Assembly (NCBI GenBank): GCA_037349315.1
Contig: JBAIAC010000018.1
Span: forward strand, 5,208,001 to 5,272,000
Direction: 5' to 3'
From: Chelydra serpentina
Lineage: Eukaryota; Chordata; Testudines; Chelydridae
DNA length: 64,000 bases
Shown in pieces: positions 11,576 to 22,565 of this stretch. The notes beneath the pieces were generated by a model. The model saw only the letters and a program-made list of their open reading frames with translations, was not told the DNA's origin and did not search any database. Each line of letters begins with the position of its first letter. The first letter of the stretch is position 1. The position numbers and the translations under genes are program-made.

Positions 11576-12269
11576 TAAAAAATAATGTTGCAAAATCAAG
11601 GACGCGGGCCTTAGGAAATGCGTGAATTAAGGTTGCCCCTGCAATCCTAATTTGGCTGCTTCTTTATGGTAAGTGTTTGTATAGTTTTGCCTAACCTTAT
11701 ATAGGAAGTCTGTTCTAGAGCCAGGAACAGAACCCAGCCCTCCTAGGTCCCAGTCCATTTCTGTAAACAAAAGAAATGTGCTCTCTCTTTTTATAACCCA
11801 GTGCAATCTTTTTATACTATGCAATGAAGGAACCATCATGATCATCTAGTCTGACCTCCTGCACGTTGCAGGCCACAGAACCTCACCCACCCCCCTCCTA
11901 TAATAGACCCCCTAACTCTGGCTGAGTTACCGAAGTCCACAAATCATGATTTAAAGACTTCAAGTTACAGAGAATCCACCATTTACGCTAGTTTAAACCT
12001 GCAAGTGACCTGCGCCCCCTACTGCAGAGGAAGGGGGAAACCCTCCAGGGTCTCTGCCAATCTGACCCAAGAGAAAGTTCCTTCCCAACCCCAAATATGG
12101 GAATTAGTTAGACTCTGAGTATGTGAGCAAGATCCACCAGCCAGACACCCAGGAAAGAATTCTCTGTAGTAACGCAGAGCCCTCCACATCTAGTGTCCCA
12201 TCACTGGCCATTAGATATATTTGCTGCTAGCAGTCACAGATCAGTTATGTGCTATTGTAGGCTGTATCA

Positions 12270-14150
12270 TTATACCATTCCCTGCATATACTTATCAAGC
12301 TCAGCCTTGAAGCCAGTCAGGATTTTTTGCTCCTATTTCTACCTTAGAAAGGCTGTTCCAGAGCTTTGCTCCTCTGATGGTTAGAAACTGGTGTCTAATT
12401 TCAAACCTAAACTTGTTGATGGCCAGTTTATATCCATTTATTCTTGTGTCCACATTGATGCTTAACTTAAATAAGTCCTCTCTCTTCCTAGTATTTATCC
12501 CTCTGATGTATTACTAGAGAGCAATCATATCTCCCCTCAGCTTTCTTTTGGTTAGGCTAAACAAGCCAAGCTCTTTGAATCTCCTCTCATAAGGTAGGTT
12601 TTCTATTCCTCGGATCATACTAGTAGCCCATCTCTGCACCTATTCCAGTTTGAATTCATCTTTCTTAAACATAGGAGACCCAAGCTGCACACAGTATTCC
12701 AGATGAGGTCTCACCAGTGCCTTTGTACAATGGTACTAACACTTTCCTATCTCTTCTAGAAATGCCTCACCTGATGCATCCAAGGACTGTATTCGCCTTT
12801 TTCATGGCCATATCACATCGGTGGCTCATAGCTATTCTGTGATCAGCCAGTATACCCAAGTCTTTCTCCTTCTCTGTCACTTCCAATGGATAGGTCCCTA
12901 GCTTATAGCAAAAATTCTTGTTGTTAGTCCCTAAATGCATGACCTTGCACTTTGTACTATTAAATTTCACCCCATTTCTATTACTCCAGTTTACAAGGTC
13001 ATCCAGATAATTTTTATGATATTCCAGTCCTCCTCTGTACTGGCAATACCTACCAACTTTGTGTCCCCTGCAAATGTTATTAGCACACTCCCATTTTTTG
13101 TGCCAAGGTCAGTAATAAATATGTTAAATAGGATTGGCCCCAAGACCAGTCCCTGAGGAACTCCACTAGTAACCTCTCTTCTCACCTTTCCATATGACCT
13201 GTTGTAGTCTCCCCTTTACCCAGTTCCTTATTCATCTTTCAGTTCTCATCTTAATCTACATCTTCTCCAATTTAACTAATAATTTCCCATATGGAACTGT
13301 ATCAAATGCCATACTGAAATCCAGGTAGATTAGATCCACTGCATTTTCTTTATCTAAAAAAATCAGTTATATTCTCAAAGAAGGAGATCGGGTTGGTCTG
13401 GCATGATCTACCTTTTGTAAAACCACATTGTATTTTATCCCATTTACCAATCACCTCCATGTCCTTAGCTACTTTCTCTTTCAAAATTTGTTCCAAGACC
13501 TTGCATACAACTGAGGACAAACTAAAAGGCCTGTAGTTTCCCAGATCAGTTTTTTTTCCCCTTTCCTAAATATAGGAACGATATTAGCAATTCTCCTGTC
13601 ATAGGGTACGACCCCTGAGTTTACAAATTCATTAAAAACTCTTGCTATTGAGCTTGCAATTTCATGTGCCAGTTCCTAATATTCCTAAGAGGGAGATTAT
13701 CTGGGGCCCTCAATTTAGTCCCATTAAGCTGTTTGAGTCTGACTTTCACCTCAGATATGGTAATTTCTAACTCCATATCCTTATTCCCATTAGCCACCCT
13801 GCCACTACCTCTAAGCTCTTCATTAGCCTTATTAAAAACTGATGCAATGTATTTGTTTAGGTGTTGGGCCATGCCTAGATTCTCTTCAATCGCCTCTCCA
13901 TCCTCAATGGTTACACTTTTTTTCTTTCCTTGTTTTATTTTTATTTATATGGCAATAGAACCTTTTACTGTTGGCTTTAATTCCCTTTGCAAGGACCAAG
14001 TCTGCTTGGCTTTTGGCAGTTCTCACTTTTTCCCTACACTTTCTGACCTCCAAGAGGTAGTTTTCCTTGCTGATGTATCCCATCTTCCATTCCTTGTAAA
14101 CGGTTTGCTTTCTTTTAATCACCTGTTTGAAATGTTTGCTCATCCAGGTT
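12270..14150 (-). pseudogene. CR1 ORF2 RT and C-terminal region (copy D)
   Basis: Minus-strand pieces in order: the linker at 13904-14143 (MSKHFKQVIKRKQTVYKEW and following), the segment before RT at 13645-13872, the RT core at 12991-13185 with GLVLGPILFNIFITDL and FAGDTKLVG, and the part after it at 12767-12970 with CKVMHLGTNNKNFCYKLG. The catalytic FADD box is FAGD, so one of the two metal-binding Asp residues is lost. Each piece lies in a different frame. Confidence 0.85.
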
Positions 14151-14259
14151 AGTTTGCAACCCTTCCCTACGAATTTTTTGCCCTTCCTTTTGATGCAGGC
14201 TTCAGAGATTTTTTGCTACTTTGACTTAAAGTAGTTCCACACCTCCTCCACATTCAGAT

Positions 14260-15160
14260 CTGGGAGTTCTTTGGTCCAGTCCATTTCCCTAACCAATTCC
14301 CTTAATTTTTTTAATTAGCCCTTTTGAAATCAAGGACCCTAGTTGCAGATCTATTTTTGTTTATCCTTCCATTTAGTTTAAACTGAATTAGCTCATGACC
14401 ATTTGAACCAAGGTTGTCCCCTACAACCAGTTCTTCTATGAGGTCCTTATTACACATCAATACCAAATCTAAAATGGCATCACATCTTGTTGGTTCAGTG
14501 ACTGTTTGGTGAAGAAATTTGTGATCTATTGCATCCAGGAAAATCTGGGCCCTACTGTTATTAGTAGCACTTGTCCTCCAATCTGTATGTGGGAAGTTAA
14601 AGTCTCACACAATTCCCAGTAGAATTTATTTCATTACAATCATTGAAGTCTCTATCCATATCCAAATCGGATCTTGGGGTTCTGTAACCCACCTGAAGCA
14701 CTAGCCCAGGGGAACCTCTAGTACTTTCTTTCCCAGAGCAATGTTGGCCCAAACAGACTGTCTTCTCCATTCCATCACTTCTAATTTCTGTACAGTCTAT
14801 CTCATCATTAATATGCAATGCTACTCCACCACCTTTGCCTTTATTTCTGTCTTTCCTGAACAGCAGTTACCCTTCAATACCTGTACTCCAGTCACAACTA
14901 CTATTCCACCATGTTTCTGTTATCCCTATAATATCTGGTTTCACTTCCTGCCCCAGTAGTTCTAGTTCCTTCATTCTGTTACCCTGGCTTCTTGCATTGG
15001 TGTACAAATATCTTAATTGTTGCTGCTTGGCTTCACCCACATTCCTAGCCCAATAGGGTACAGTCATTCTACTGCCAGCATTGCCTTCCTGACTGTTAGC
15101 GTCATTGGTATCGACACTATCTTTCCTTTTAATGTCCATTCTCCTATCCATTGTTGTATC
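14260..15160 (-). pseudogene. CR1 ORF2 endonuclease region (copy D)
   Basis: The segment at 14867-15151 starts near MDRRMDIKRKDSVDTND and holds the first APE-type endonuclease blocks: LYTNARSQGNRMKELELL and KPDIIGITETWW, including the conserved N and the ITETW block with its metal-binding Glu. The next piece (14597-14818) reads HINDEIDCTEIR in a different frame. The enzyme nicks target DNA to prime reverse transcription. Frameshifts between the pieces make it non-functional. Confidence 0.82.
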
Positions 15161-15235
15161 TTTTCTTACTGGATTTTCCTCCCTCTCAATGTTAAAATCA
15201 GGTGTGGAGATTACATGAGTATCTCCCTTGAGTTT

Positions 15236-15415
15236 CTAGTTTAAAGCTCTTTTTATCAGTTGTGCCAACCTCCATCTCAAAAGTCTATTTCCCTCCCTTC
15301 TCAGGTGGAGTCCACCCCGTGAGAACAGTTCTCTGTCCATGAATGCCTCCCAGTGGTCAAACATCCCAAAGCCCTCCTTATAGCACCACTGAGCAATCTG
15401 TTGAGGCAGTGCTCC
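15236..15415 (-). pseudogene. CR1 ORF1 C-terminus (esterase-domain end)
   Basis: Translating the minus strand gives about 55 residues ending at a stop at 15236-15238. They include CYKEGFGMFDHWEAFMD, RELFSRGGLHL and REGNRLLRWRLAQLIKRAL. CR1 ORF1 proteins carry an SGNH-type esterase domain whose last block has a (D/G)-G-x-H-L catalytic His; the GGLHL block is in the expected place. The first Gly replaces the usual Asp, so the catalytic dyad would be broken. The N-terminal part and zinc finger are missing, so the element is 5'-truncated inside ORF1. The frame is free of stops, unlike the rest of the copy. Confidence 0.8.
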
Positions 15416-15420
15416 TGAAG

Positions 15421-16034
15421 AACAGACAGTATAGAATCATGGAATTAAAGACTGTATCATAATGCATACACAAAAGAAAGCTGAATTAATGAATTTCCTA
15501 ACTTCTGAGTGCTTGACTTCGCAACCTTATGTGGACTAGCTACTAGAGAGGGTTGTGACATGCACACCGCTGGTGCCTATTTGCTAGACAACAGAAGAAT
15601 GTTAGGAATCAAGAGGCATGGTTTCTATTTCTTATTCTGGACAGGAGTGGAGTGTGGTCTTGTGACTATGGACAACACAGCCAAGCATATGCATTTGGCA
15701 TATTCGTATTAGAAACTAGGGAGGCTGAGTTGATGCTGGAGGTCTTATGCTGCCAATATTAAAACATCCTCAGAATTTCTGAATATTACAGATGACAATT
15801 TCCCAATTAAAAAGTGGTGTATCCAACACAAGAGAATTCTATATTAAACCTCAACTTGATAGATAAAGAGGAATTGATACAGAACTACAAATTAGTGTTA
15901 GCTTAGATACATGACTTGATCATATTTGTAATGTGCAAACTGAATAAAGTCCCTCCTGGTACAACACACACACACACACACACACCAATAATGAGCTAAA
16001 ACAGTTAAGAGAAAGAATTCAAACAGAAAAATGT
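15421..16034. other. Spacer between two opposed CR1 copies, with (CA)n
   Basis: Apart from the CA microsatellite at 15964-15985 I see no repeat or gene. The 15509-15712 open frame is short and unrecognised. Confidence 0.4.
15964..15985. repeat. (CA)11 microsatellite
   Basis: Uninterrupted AC/CA dinucleotide run of 22 bases. Such runs are often length-polymorphic. Confidence 0.95.
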
Positions 16035-16925
16035 GACTGGTAATTGGGGATTGTTTAAGAACATTTTAATAGATGCCCAAAAATCCACAATAAAGAAAGA
16101 CGGTCATACGGGTTAAAAAACCAAACTGATTTAAAGGAGATGTGAAGGCAATTATAAAAAAATAAATAAAATAATATATAACAATGGAGAAGGGAAATTG
16201 ATGAAAATATAAATCAGAAGCATGGAATTATAGAAAAGCAATAAAGGAAGCAAAGGGGCATAAGGAGAAATATATGATCAGCAAAGTTAAGAACAATAAG
16301 AAGGAGTTTTTTAGAATCTTAACAATGGTATTGGTCCATTACTAGAAATGGTAGAATTGTCAATAGTAATGCAGAAAATATAGAAGTGTTCAATAAATAT
16401 TTCTGTTCTGTCTTTGGAAAAAGAGAGATGATGTAGTCGCATCACATGATGATGATGAAACACTTTCCATTCCAGGTGTAACTCAGGAGGATGTTAAACA
16501 ACAGCTACTAAAATTAGACATTTTAAAATCAGCAAGTCCAGATAACTTGCATCCAGCCATTCTAAAAGAGGTGGCTGAGGAGTTCTCTGGAATGTGAACG
16601 TTGGTTTTCAATAAGTCTTGGAACACTGGGGAAGTATTTCAGAATACTGGATGAAAGCTAATGTTTGACCAAGAGATAGTTAAATTATGACTTCGTCAGT
16701 CTATAAGTACCTACAAAGGCAACAAAGCGTTGATAATTTGCTCTTCAGTCTAGCAGACAAAAGTATAACTAGATCCAATGTCTGGAAGTTGAATCTAGAC
16801 ACATTCAGTCTACAAATAAGGTGCACATTTCTAACAGCAGGGGTAGTTAACCATTGGAACCCTTTGACAGGTGTTGTGGTGGATTCTCCATCACTGGCAA
16901 TTTTAAACCAAGATTGGAGGTTTTT
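16035..16925 (+). mobile_element. CR1 LINE with internal deletion (copy E)
   Basis: Plus-strand CR1. The 5' part (16035-16650) covers the linker before the RT (GLFKNILIDAQ, KYMISKVKNNKKEFFRIL) and the early RT block SASPDNLHPAILKEVAEE. Near 16680 the sequence jumps to the C-terminal region (16687-16929) with KSITRSNVWKLNLDTFSLQI and VVNHWNPL. The RT palm with its catalytic Asp pair is absent, so roughly 1 kb has been lost or the RNA was spliced or rearranged before insertion. Several stops confirm a dead copy. Confidence 0.85.
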
Positions 16926-17050
16926 CTAGAAGATATGCTCCAATTTAGAAATTGATGTTGTCTGTCTCTCCTGTAACCCTCAAGGATCCTGTGAGAGACT
17001 GGACAGGTCATTGGGTGCCTCCTAGAGGGATCTCTGCAGACATAATGTAT

Positions 17051-17130
17051 CTTGGCTCAATGGTGTGTCTTTGAGATGGCCTGCTAAACCAAGTAGTAGC
17101 ATTGGAGATTTTGGAGTTCAGTCCCAGCTT
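17051..17130 (+). repeat. Possible tRNA-derived SINE head
   Basis: TGGCTCAATGGTGTGTCTTT, then GAGATGGCCTGCTAAACCA, then GGAGTTCAGTCCC resembles the head of the tRNA-Lys-derived SINEs of cryptodiran turtles (agctcagtggtttgagcattggcctgctaaaccc, then gagttcaatcc). The A-box and B-box areas are recognisable, but an extra stretch separates the halves. The copy is diverged, so this is tentative. Confidence 0.45.
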
Positions 17131-17912
17131 GCTGTCATAATTGTTGCTGTATCTAGCTAGGATCAGAGCCTCAAAAGGGAGCAAAACTCCTTTGAGGAGA
17201 AAGAACAGGCAACATTTTCCTGACCAGAAGCCAGGACAGAGAGCTCCAGAGACATGAGAGCTGCCCTGTTTATGTTATTCTCTGTGGTTTGGTTTGAAAT
17301 TTCCAGCTTGCTAAACTTCATGAAGGCCGGAGATGTTACTGGTGTGTGTTGTTTGTACCAGGAAAGAAAAAACAAAAACCAAACAAACAAGTTTAAAAAA
17401 ACCCCAACAACTGTATATTATTAATCTAAACCCCAAGCAGGGTTTTGCTGACTAACTTAGGATTTCTACTGATTTTCTATCCAGCTGTGTGGAATCTGGT
17501 CCCACCACAGACCAAGACAGTTTTTGTGTGAGTTGGAGCTTACCCAAAGAAACTTACCAATAAAGTCATCATCTCAACTTCCCCCTACCCCCAGCCCAGA
17601 ATATTTTCCTTAAGCAGGGATCGAGCTCCTCAGCTCCTCATGTAAGAGCACTGCAAGGCTGCAACCCAGTGCTGTTCCCCTCAGAATTTCAAATATACAC
17701 ACCCGCACATGATGGGTGGGAGAAATGCTGATCATTCTTCTTGCTAGTAGACTTGGCAACATATTGAGGAGTCCTTTATATTAGCATCATCAATGAAGCC
17801 TGATCTCTGGCAGTCAGTTCTAAGAAACTAATATCCCACCTGAGAAGGCACTGAATCCCCTTTGCAAGTAAGTGCTTAATCAAGTGTCCAAGTATATGGC
17901 TAGAACTGATGT
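17131..17912. other. Unassigned DNA
   Basis: No gene or repeat recognised. There is an A-rich stretch near 17366-17404 with several A runs. Confidence 0.35.
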
Positions 17913-18152
17913 AATTTCCAGCTAGAGTAGACATACCTGTGCTAGCTCTGATCAAACTAGTGTGCTAAACATAACTGTGCTGTGAGCAGTGCTGTGAGCA
18001 GCAGGAGGGGCTAGTTGCCTCAGTACATAACTAGGGTTTCAGACAGGATTGTACGTGCAGGGGCTAGCCCCTCCGACCACAGCTACACTTTTATGTTTAG
18101 CACACTAGCTTGATCAGAACTAGCCCAGATATGTCTGCTTGAGCTGGAAATT
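17913..18152. mobile_element. Fold-back element with 60-bp inverted arms
   Basis: The left arm 17913-17972 (starting AATTTCCAGCTAGAGTAGAC) is the imperfect reverse complement of 18093-18152 (ending GAGCTGGAAATT). Both contain a TGTGCTAAACAT block and GATCAA. The 120-bp middle is GC-richer and holds GTGAGCAGTGCTGTGAGCAG, a short direct duplication. It is a non-autonomous DNA element by structure. Related sequence may continue outside the arms (CTCCAGTGTGGACATAC at 18165-18181). Confidence 0.75.
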
Positions 18153-18247
18153 ATACCTTCCAGCTCCAGTGTGGACATACACTCAGTGTGTGAGTAATCC
18201 ATTTGAAGTCAAGGGGACTGCTCATGGGTTTAAAGTCAGCACCATAC

Positions 18248-18408
18248 TGAATACTGGTGGAATCTCTATCCTTAGAGGTTGTTAAGCCCTGACTTGACAA
18301 AGCCCTGGTTGGGATGATTTAGTTGGGGTTGGTCCTGCTTTGAGCAGGGGGTTGGACTAGATGACTTCCCGAGGTCTCTTCCAACCCTAATCTTCTATGA
18401 TTGTATGA
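18248..18408 (+). mobile_element. CR1 LINE 3' end fragment
   Basis: Plus-strand CR1 tail of about 160 bp: GGTGGAATCTCTATCCTTAG, GCCCTGGTTGGGATGATTTA, GGGGTTGGACTAGATGACTT and TTCCAACCCTAATCTTCTATG. It aligns in reverse orientation with copy B at 7170-7290. Only the very end of ORF2 and the 3' UTR are present. Confidence 0.93.
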
Positions 18409-18473
18409 ATAGAGGCCTGATCTCTGGTCCTTTATGTCCATCATGATTTCCAGAGACAGGGTCTACAAACACA

Positions 18474-18588
18474 GGCCCAGATTCAGACATTCCGAGTAAC
18501 ACCTGACTCCACAAACATTACCATTGACTTCAGTGGGACTATTTGTGAAGCAAGGTACTACTCAACATAAAGGTGTCAGAATTGGGCT
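18474..18588. repeat. GGCCCAGATTCAG fold-back element
   Basis: The left end GGCCCAGATTCAGACAT and right end GGTGTCAGAATTGGGCT are inverted relative to each other. The centre has ACCATTGACTTCAGTGGGAC, a hallmark core of this family (ccattgacttcagtggga). About 115 bp. Confidence 0.72.
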
Positions 18589-21109
18589 AACAATATTTAA
18601 TAATAATATAAATTTCAAACTGAGATGTTTAGCTCTTACAGCACTGAAATATAAAATTTTGAATCAATCAATCTCCCTGTCAATCAGTACAGTTCATAAT
18701 AACATTGAAATCACAAGCCACATGATATTACTTTTCAGTTTCACACCATTACTAGTAATTAAGGGATAATAGTAACCACTCACTGGTTTATGCGACAATA
18801 ATCCTATTCCCAAAGGGATAAATCACAAGGCCAAAGGGAACCAGATTATAGGCAAGAAAAACAGAGGACATTGTTCTATTACACAAACAAATAATCAACT
18901 CAAATATTTTTGAAAGCTGTTCCTTAGGTTTTAAGATCACTTCCACCCCATTAAGAAGAAAAAATGCCCATTTTTGCTGTTGATTTGCTCTAGCTGCTGG
19001 TGCTTTCAGAGCTGAATAACCATATTAAGCTTCAAGGTAAAATCTGATTTGTTTAATAAATTGCTTATCTGGGAAGTCTAGAATCCTCTTTACTAACGAA
19101 CTTATTTTTCAAAAAACTAGTACATCTCTGAGCATAAAATGGTCATTTAGCTTCAAAAAGTATGGCTGCTAGAACCAAATCAAAAGCAAGACTAGTTTTC
19201 TTCATGCTGATGTAGGCATGGCTTTTACAACCTGAAGATTTCAAACTCAGTTTTCAAATTGCTTTTAGTTATTTTGATTTTGATATAGTCATTTAAAATT
19301 AATGTTTTACATAAAGTCAAGAGGAAATGTATAGGGAAGCTTTGATGTTCTCTCCACTCATCATTAACTAAGCAAATGCTCTATCAGTGTTAGTCACAAA
19401 ATCAGCCTAGAGGCTTCCAAACTCAGCATTATTTAACAAAGAAATTAGAAAGGCAAGTAAAAGAGGCCCTGAGTACATGCTGCTCAAAATAAACGGAATT
19501 CTTCCCAAAGAATGTTTTGCTACAATGAGAAAACTTAAGATAATCTACAATGATGGAAAATCACACTGAGTAAATGAAAAAGACAAAGGAACATATTCCC
19601 TTCCAGATGGACAAGCAGAAGTGAAAACAAAGGTCACAAACCAAACCATGAATGCTAATGAGAAATAAATCCCCAGTAATCACAACAAACATTTTATCCT
19701 ACTACTAGAGTAACCGATACCTCACAATTGACACCTTGTAACCAATGTACATTAACATATTGGAAGCCTTCTGCTTATTCAGGGCACAAAAGCTATTTGA
19801 GAGGATACAAGAAAGCATCCCTTGTTTACGTAGCTGAATGGATCTGCCTGAGTTATTGTCCTCCAGTCACTATGGGGCATATTTGTGACTGTGGGTTCTA
19901 ATGCAAAGTTCTCCCCCATTTGCATGCACAGATACATTTACAAGCAAGTAAACATTTGCACACGCAAACGGGTATCTGTTGCCAATAAGCGAAGAATAGG
20001 GAATTACACTGGTATGAAATGTGCGGCCTCGGTCATCACCCACATGTAAGGAGGTCTGCAGCACTAGATGAAATAAATGCTTTACTTTCAAAAATGTTTG
20101 GGGACAATTATAAAGCCAGGGCAGCATTACTTCCAAGCCTGGGGAAAGTGTGCAACTGAAGGAAGAACCCCCAATCAGAAAGAGGTGGGGCCCTCAAAGG
20201 GTGTTTTATATTCTGGCATTGCGGGGTCCTCCTTGACATGACCAAGGGAAGTATAGATGTAGTAGTTAAAAGAAAGTGTAGCTTGATGGAGAAACAACGC
20301 TCTCTGTCTGAAACAAGCAGCAAAACTCTACCTAGGACCACTAGCACGCAAGTCAACTCAATTTAAGGCATATTATGCCCAGTTTGAACTGATTAGTTAG
20401 CTGAACCAATGAACTGAATGAAGTTGACGGCTTTCTTCCTCTCTGCAGATCTCATGGGAGCAATGTTACCAGGCTTATTGAACTTACTGGCAGGAGACCA
20501 GGGCAGGTTTACACTGCTGTAGCCACCAAGTCAGCTTGGCATGACAAATCACTAGAGTGCAGTGATCCCAGTTGTATCTTGGAGTTTAGAAAGCAAAGGA
20601 GTCACTCTCAGAATTAGTAGTAGACATTGTTCAGGTGGTCAGGCATGCAGACTCCAATGTCCCTTGCTGGAATCCAGAAGGAAATAAACTGAGACCACTT
20701 TTTGGAGGCTAGAGGGCCCAACAAGGTACAAAGACATATTCAGCTACATCGCCCCAGCAGCTGCAGATCCTACTGCAGAATTTAGGCTGATAGAGCAGCC
20801 ACTTAGCAGCTCCACTGTCACTCCAGAGCCTGTGAGGACGGATTCCTTCCCCCCTTATAACACCCTAATGCTTTATGACTCAGGCTGTGTGTGCAGGGAA
20901 GAGAAATAGGTCTTGAATGAATAACCACAGAGCTGCCAAGGGTGTACACATGTTAGTCAGGGCCCTGCTATTGTTATATTATTCATTCAGTTGCAAGGCC
21001 TTTGTCTGTTGCTTTAACTAGTTGATTTCTACCTACTTGGTGTATATGTTTATTTGTATTTTATTTTAATCTCAGTTTTATAAATACTTGTAATACCAGG
21101 CCAGGCAGC
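18589..21109. other. Unassigned AT-rich DNA, largely repeat-free
   Basis: I recognise no gene and no clear transposon in this 2.5 kb. Open frames on the minus strand at 19870-20356 have no domain. It is one of the longer repeat-poor parts of the window. Confidence 0.4.
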
Positions 21110-21400
21110 CGTAGAAAATGTGCATTAATGTAATCTATCTCCTTATCCACCCTGTGCTATAGTAAATATTCATGTAGAGTCAATTATAGAAGTAGAGGGG
21201 AAAGAATTAAATCCTAATGAAAGTTAATCAAAGAGAAGAACTTCCTCAGGCTGGCCATGCATGTCTGTAGTTTGTCTGTCATTTATAATGCTGCAGCCTC
21301 TGGTTCATAGTCAAGCTGTAATTCTGCCAGTTAATGTATCCAATTAACCCCACTAATGAGCTAATCAACAGTGTAAAATCTGTGTAAAATCACTGAGGGT
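21110..21400. promoter_or_regulatory. Candidate conserved non-coding element
   Basis: Repeat-free stretch rich in homeodomain-like TAAT/ATTA cores (GTTAATGTATCCAATTAACC, CACTAATGAGCTAATCAAC) and one TAATCAAAG box near 21224. It has no coding potential. I infer only that it looks like vertebrate enhancer sequence; no conservation data are available here. Confidence 0.25.
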
Positions 21401-21710
21401 GTATGATGAATGGGAAATGCACTGAACTCTCCCTGTATAAAAAGTGCTTTATTGCACTTGTTAAAGTGGCACTGTCTCCTTCCTCTCTAAAGGGTAATTT
21501 ATCGCTAGGGTCCATAACAGTGCCATGCCCTGATAAGGGAGAGGTGGCAGTAAACCCATCATAAAATGATTACTCAGGAATGTAGAGCAATTAAAATGTC
21601 TCTGTGTATCAGAGTCGTAGGCTGGAGAGCAAAAGTGGTATTCTGTTGATGCAGGGGTGCTAATAAAAGACCAGCAGTCACTTGAAGGTGATCCACATCT
21701 TGAGAAGCAA

Positions 21711-21748
21711 TTATCTATCTATCTATCTATCGATCTATCGATCTATCT
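21711..21748. repeat. (ATCT)n microsatellite with ATCG variants
   Basis: Tandem tetranucleotide, ATCTATCT units interrupted by two ATCG units. About nine copies. Confidence 0.93.
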
Positions 21749-21842
21749 AAATATTTCCAGCTTCCAGATAAATATGCTGTGCCATTGTTGACAATGATTT
21801 AGCGGCACCTCACTCATGGGGACACAATACTTAGAATCATTT

Positions 21843-21971
21843 GGGGCCAGATTCTGCTCCACTTACTCATACTGAGTAGTATCTTACTACATAGGTAATG
21901 CAATTGATTTTAGTGAGGCTACTTGCAGAGCACAGTGCACAACATGAATAAGGGTGGCAGAATCTGGCCCC
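21843..21971. mobile_element. Fold-back element with perfect 14-bp ends
   Basis: GGGGCCAGATTCTG at 21843-21856 is repeated as its exact reverse complement at 21958-21971. The 129-bp element is the clearest member of the window's short fold-back family. No convincing target-site duplication is visible (aatcattt before, ttgtttaa after), so the superfamily stays open. Confidence 0.8.
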
Positions 21972-22103
21972 TTGTTTAAAAACAAAATTCTACACTTTTT
22001 ACTTCTCTAAAATAATTGGATTGCAAAGGCATTTTCCAAAAAAAGGTACCAGTCATTAGCTGATTGTTTTTGTTATCTTATTTGTATCAGCATCCCTAGT
22101 CCT

Positions 22104-22565
22104 ACCTTTCTAGAGATACAGTTCACAGGACAGCAACAAAAATGGTAAAAGATTTGGAAATAGGACCTCTGAAGAAAGATTGAGGAGGAACCATTTTCCA
22201 CCTGGAGAAAAGAGAATTGAGAGGAAGATGTGAAAACTGTCTACAATTACATAAAAGGGTGATGAGGAGAGGAAAAGGATGAATTATTCTCCTTGATCTA
22301 TAAGGACAGAACAAGAAATAATGGGGCTATGCTACAGCAGGGAATATTTTGATTAAATATTAGGAAAAACGTGTAACTATTAGTACAGTAGAGAAATAGA
22401 ACAAAGTACCAAGGGAGGTTGAGAAATCACCTTCAATAGAAATATGAAAGTTAGAGCCAGCAATCAGGGATTATTTATAGATAATGAAATTTGCTCTCAC
22501 CTGATGCTGGGGAATGGATTCGATGACCCACTAGAGATCTCTTTTAATCTTAATTATTCTATGGA
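22104..22565 (+). mobile_element. CR1 LINE 3' end, old copy
   Basis: Plus-strand CR1 tail: AAAGATTGAGGAGGAACC (equivalent of the ERLR block), ATTGAGAGGAAGATGTGAAA, CAAAGTACCAAGGGAGGTTG (equivalent of the W-N-x-LP block) and the end GGATTCGATGACCCACTAGA. Many stops interrupt the C-terminal frame. About 460 bp. Confidence 0.85.

Larger units (their letters stand above)
11822..15420 (-). mobile_element. CR1 LINE, near full-length but decayed (copy D)
   Basis: This is a minus-strand CR1 of about 3.6 kb. From 5' to 3' (right to left) it keeps the end of ORF1, the ORF1-ORF2 junction, endonuclease, RT, C-terminal domain and 3' UTR. The 3' part (11830-13400) aligns block by block with copy A at 1341-2912, for example 'tcatctagtctgacctcctg' at both. 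Frameshifts and stops occur throughout and at least one catalytic residue is lost. It is the longest single repeat in the window. Confidence 0.93.

Noticed and set aside
15964..15985. CRISPR-like or other structured array
   Set aside because: It is a simple CA microsatellite. No direct-repeat/spacer array exists anywhere in the window.
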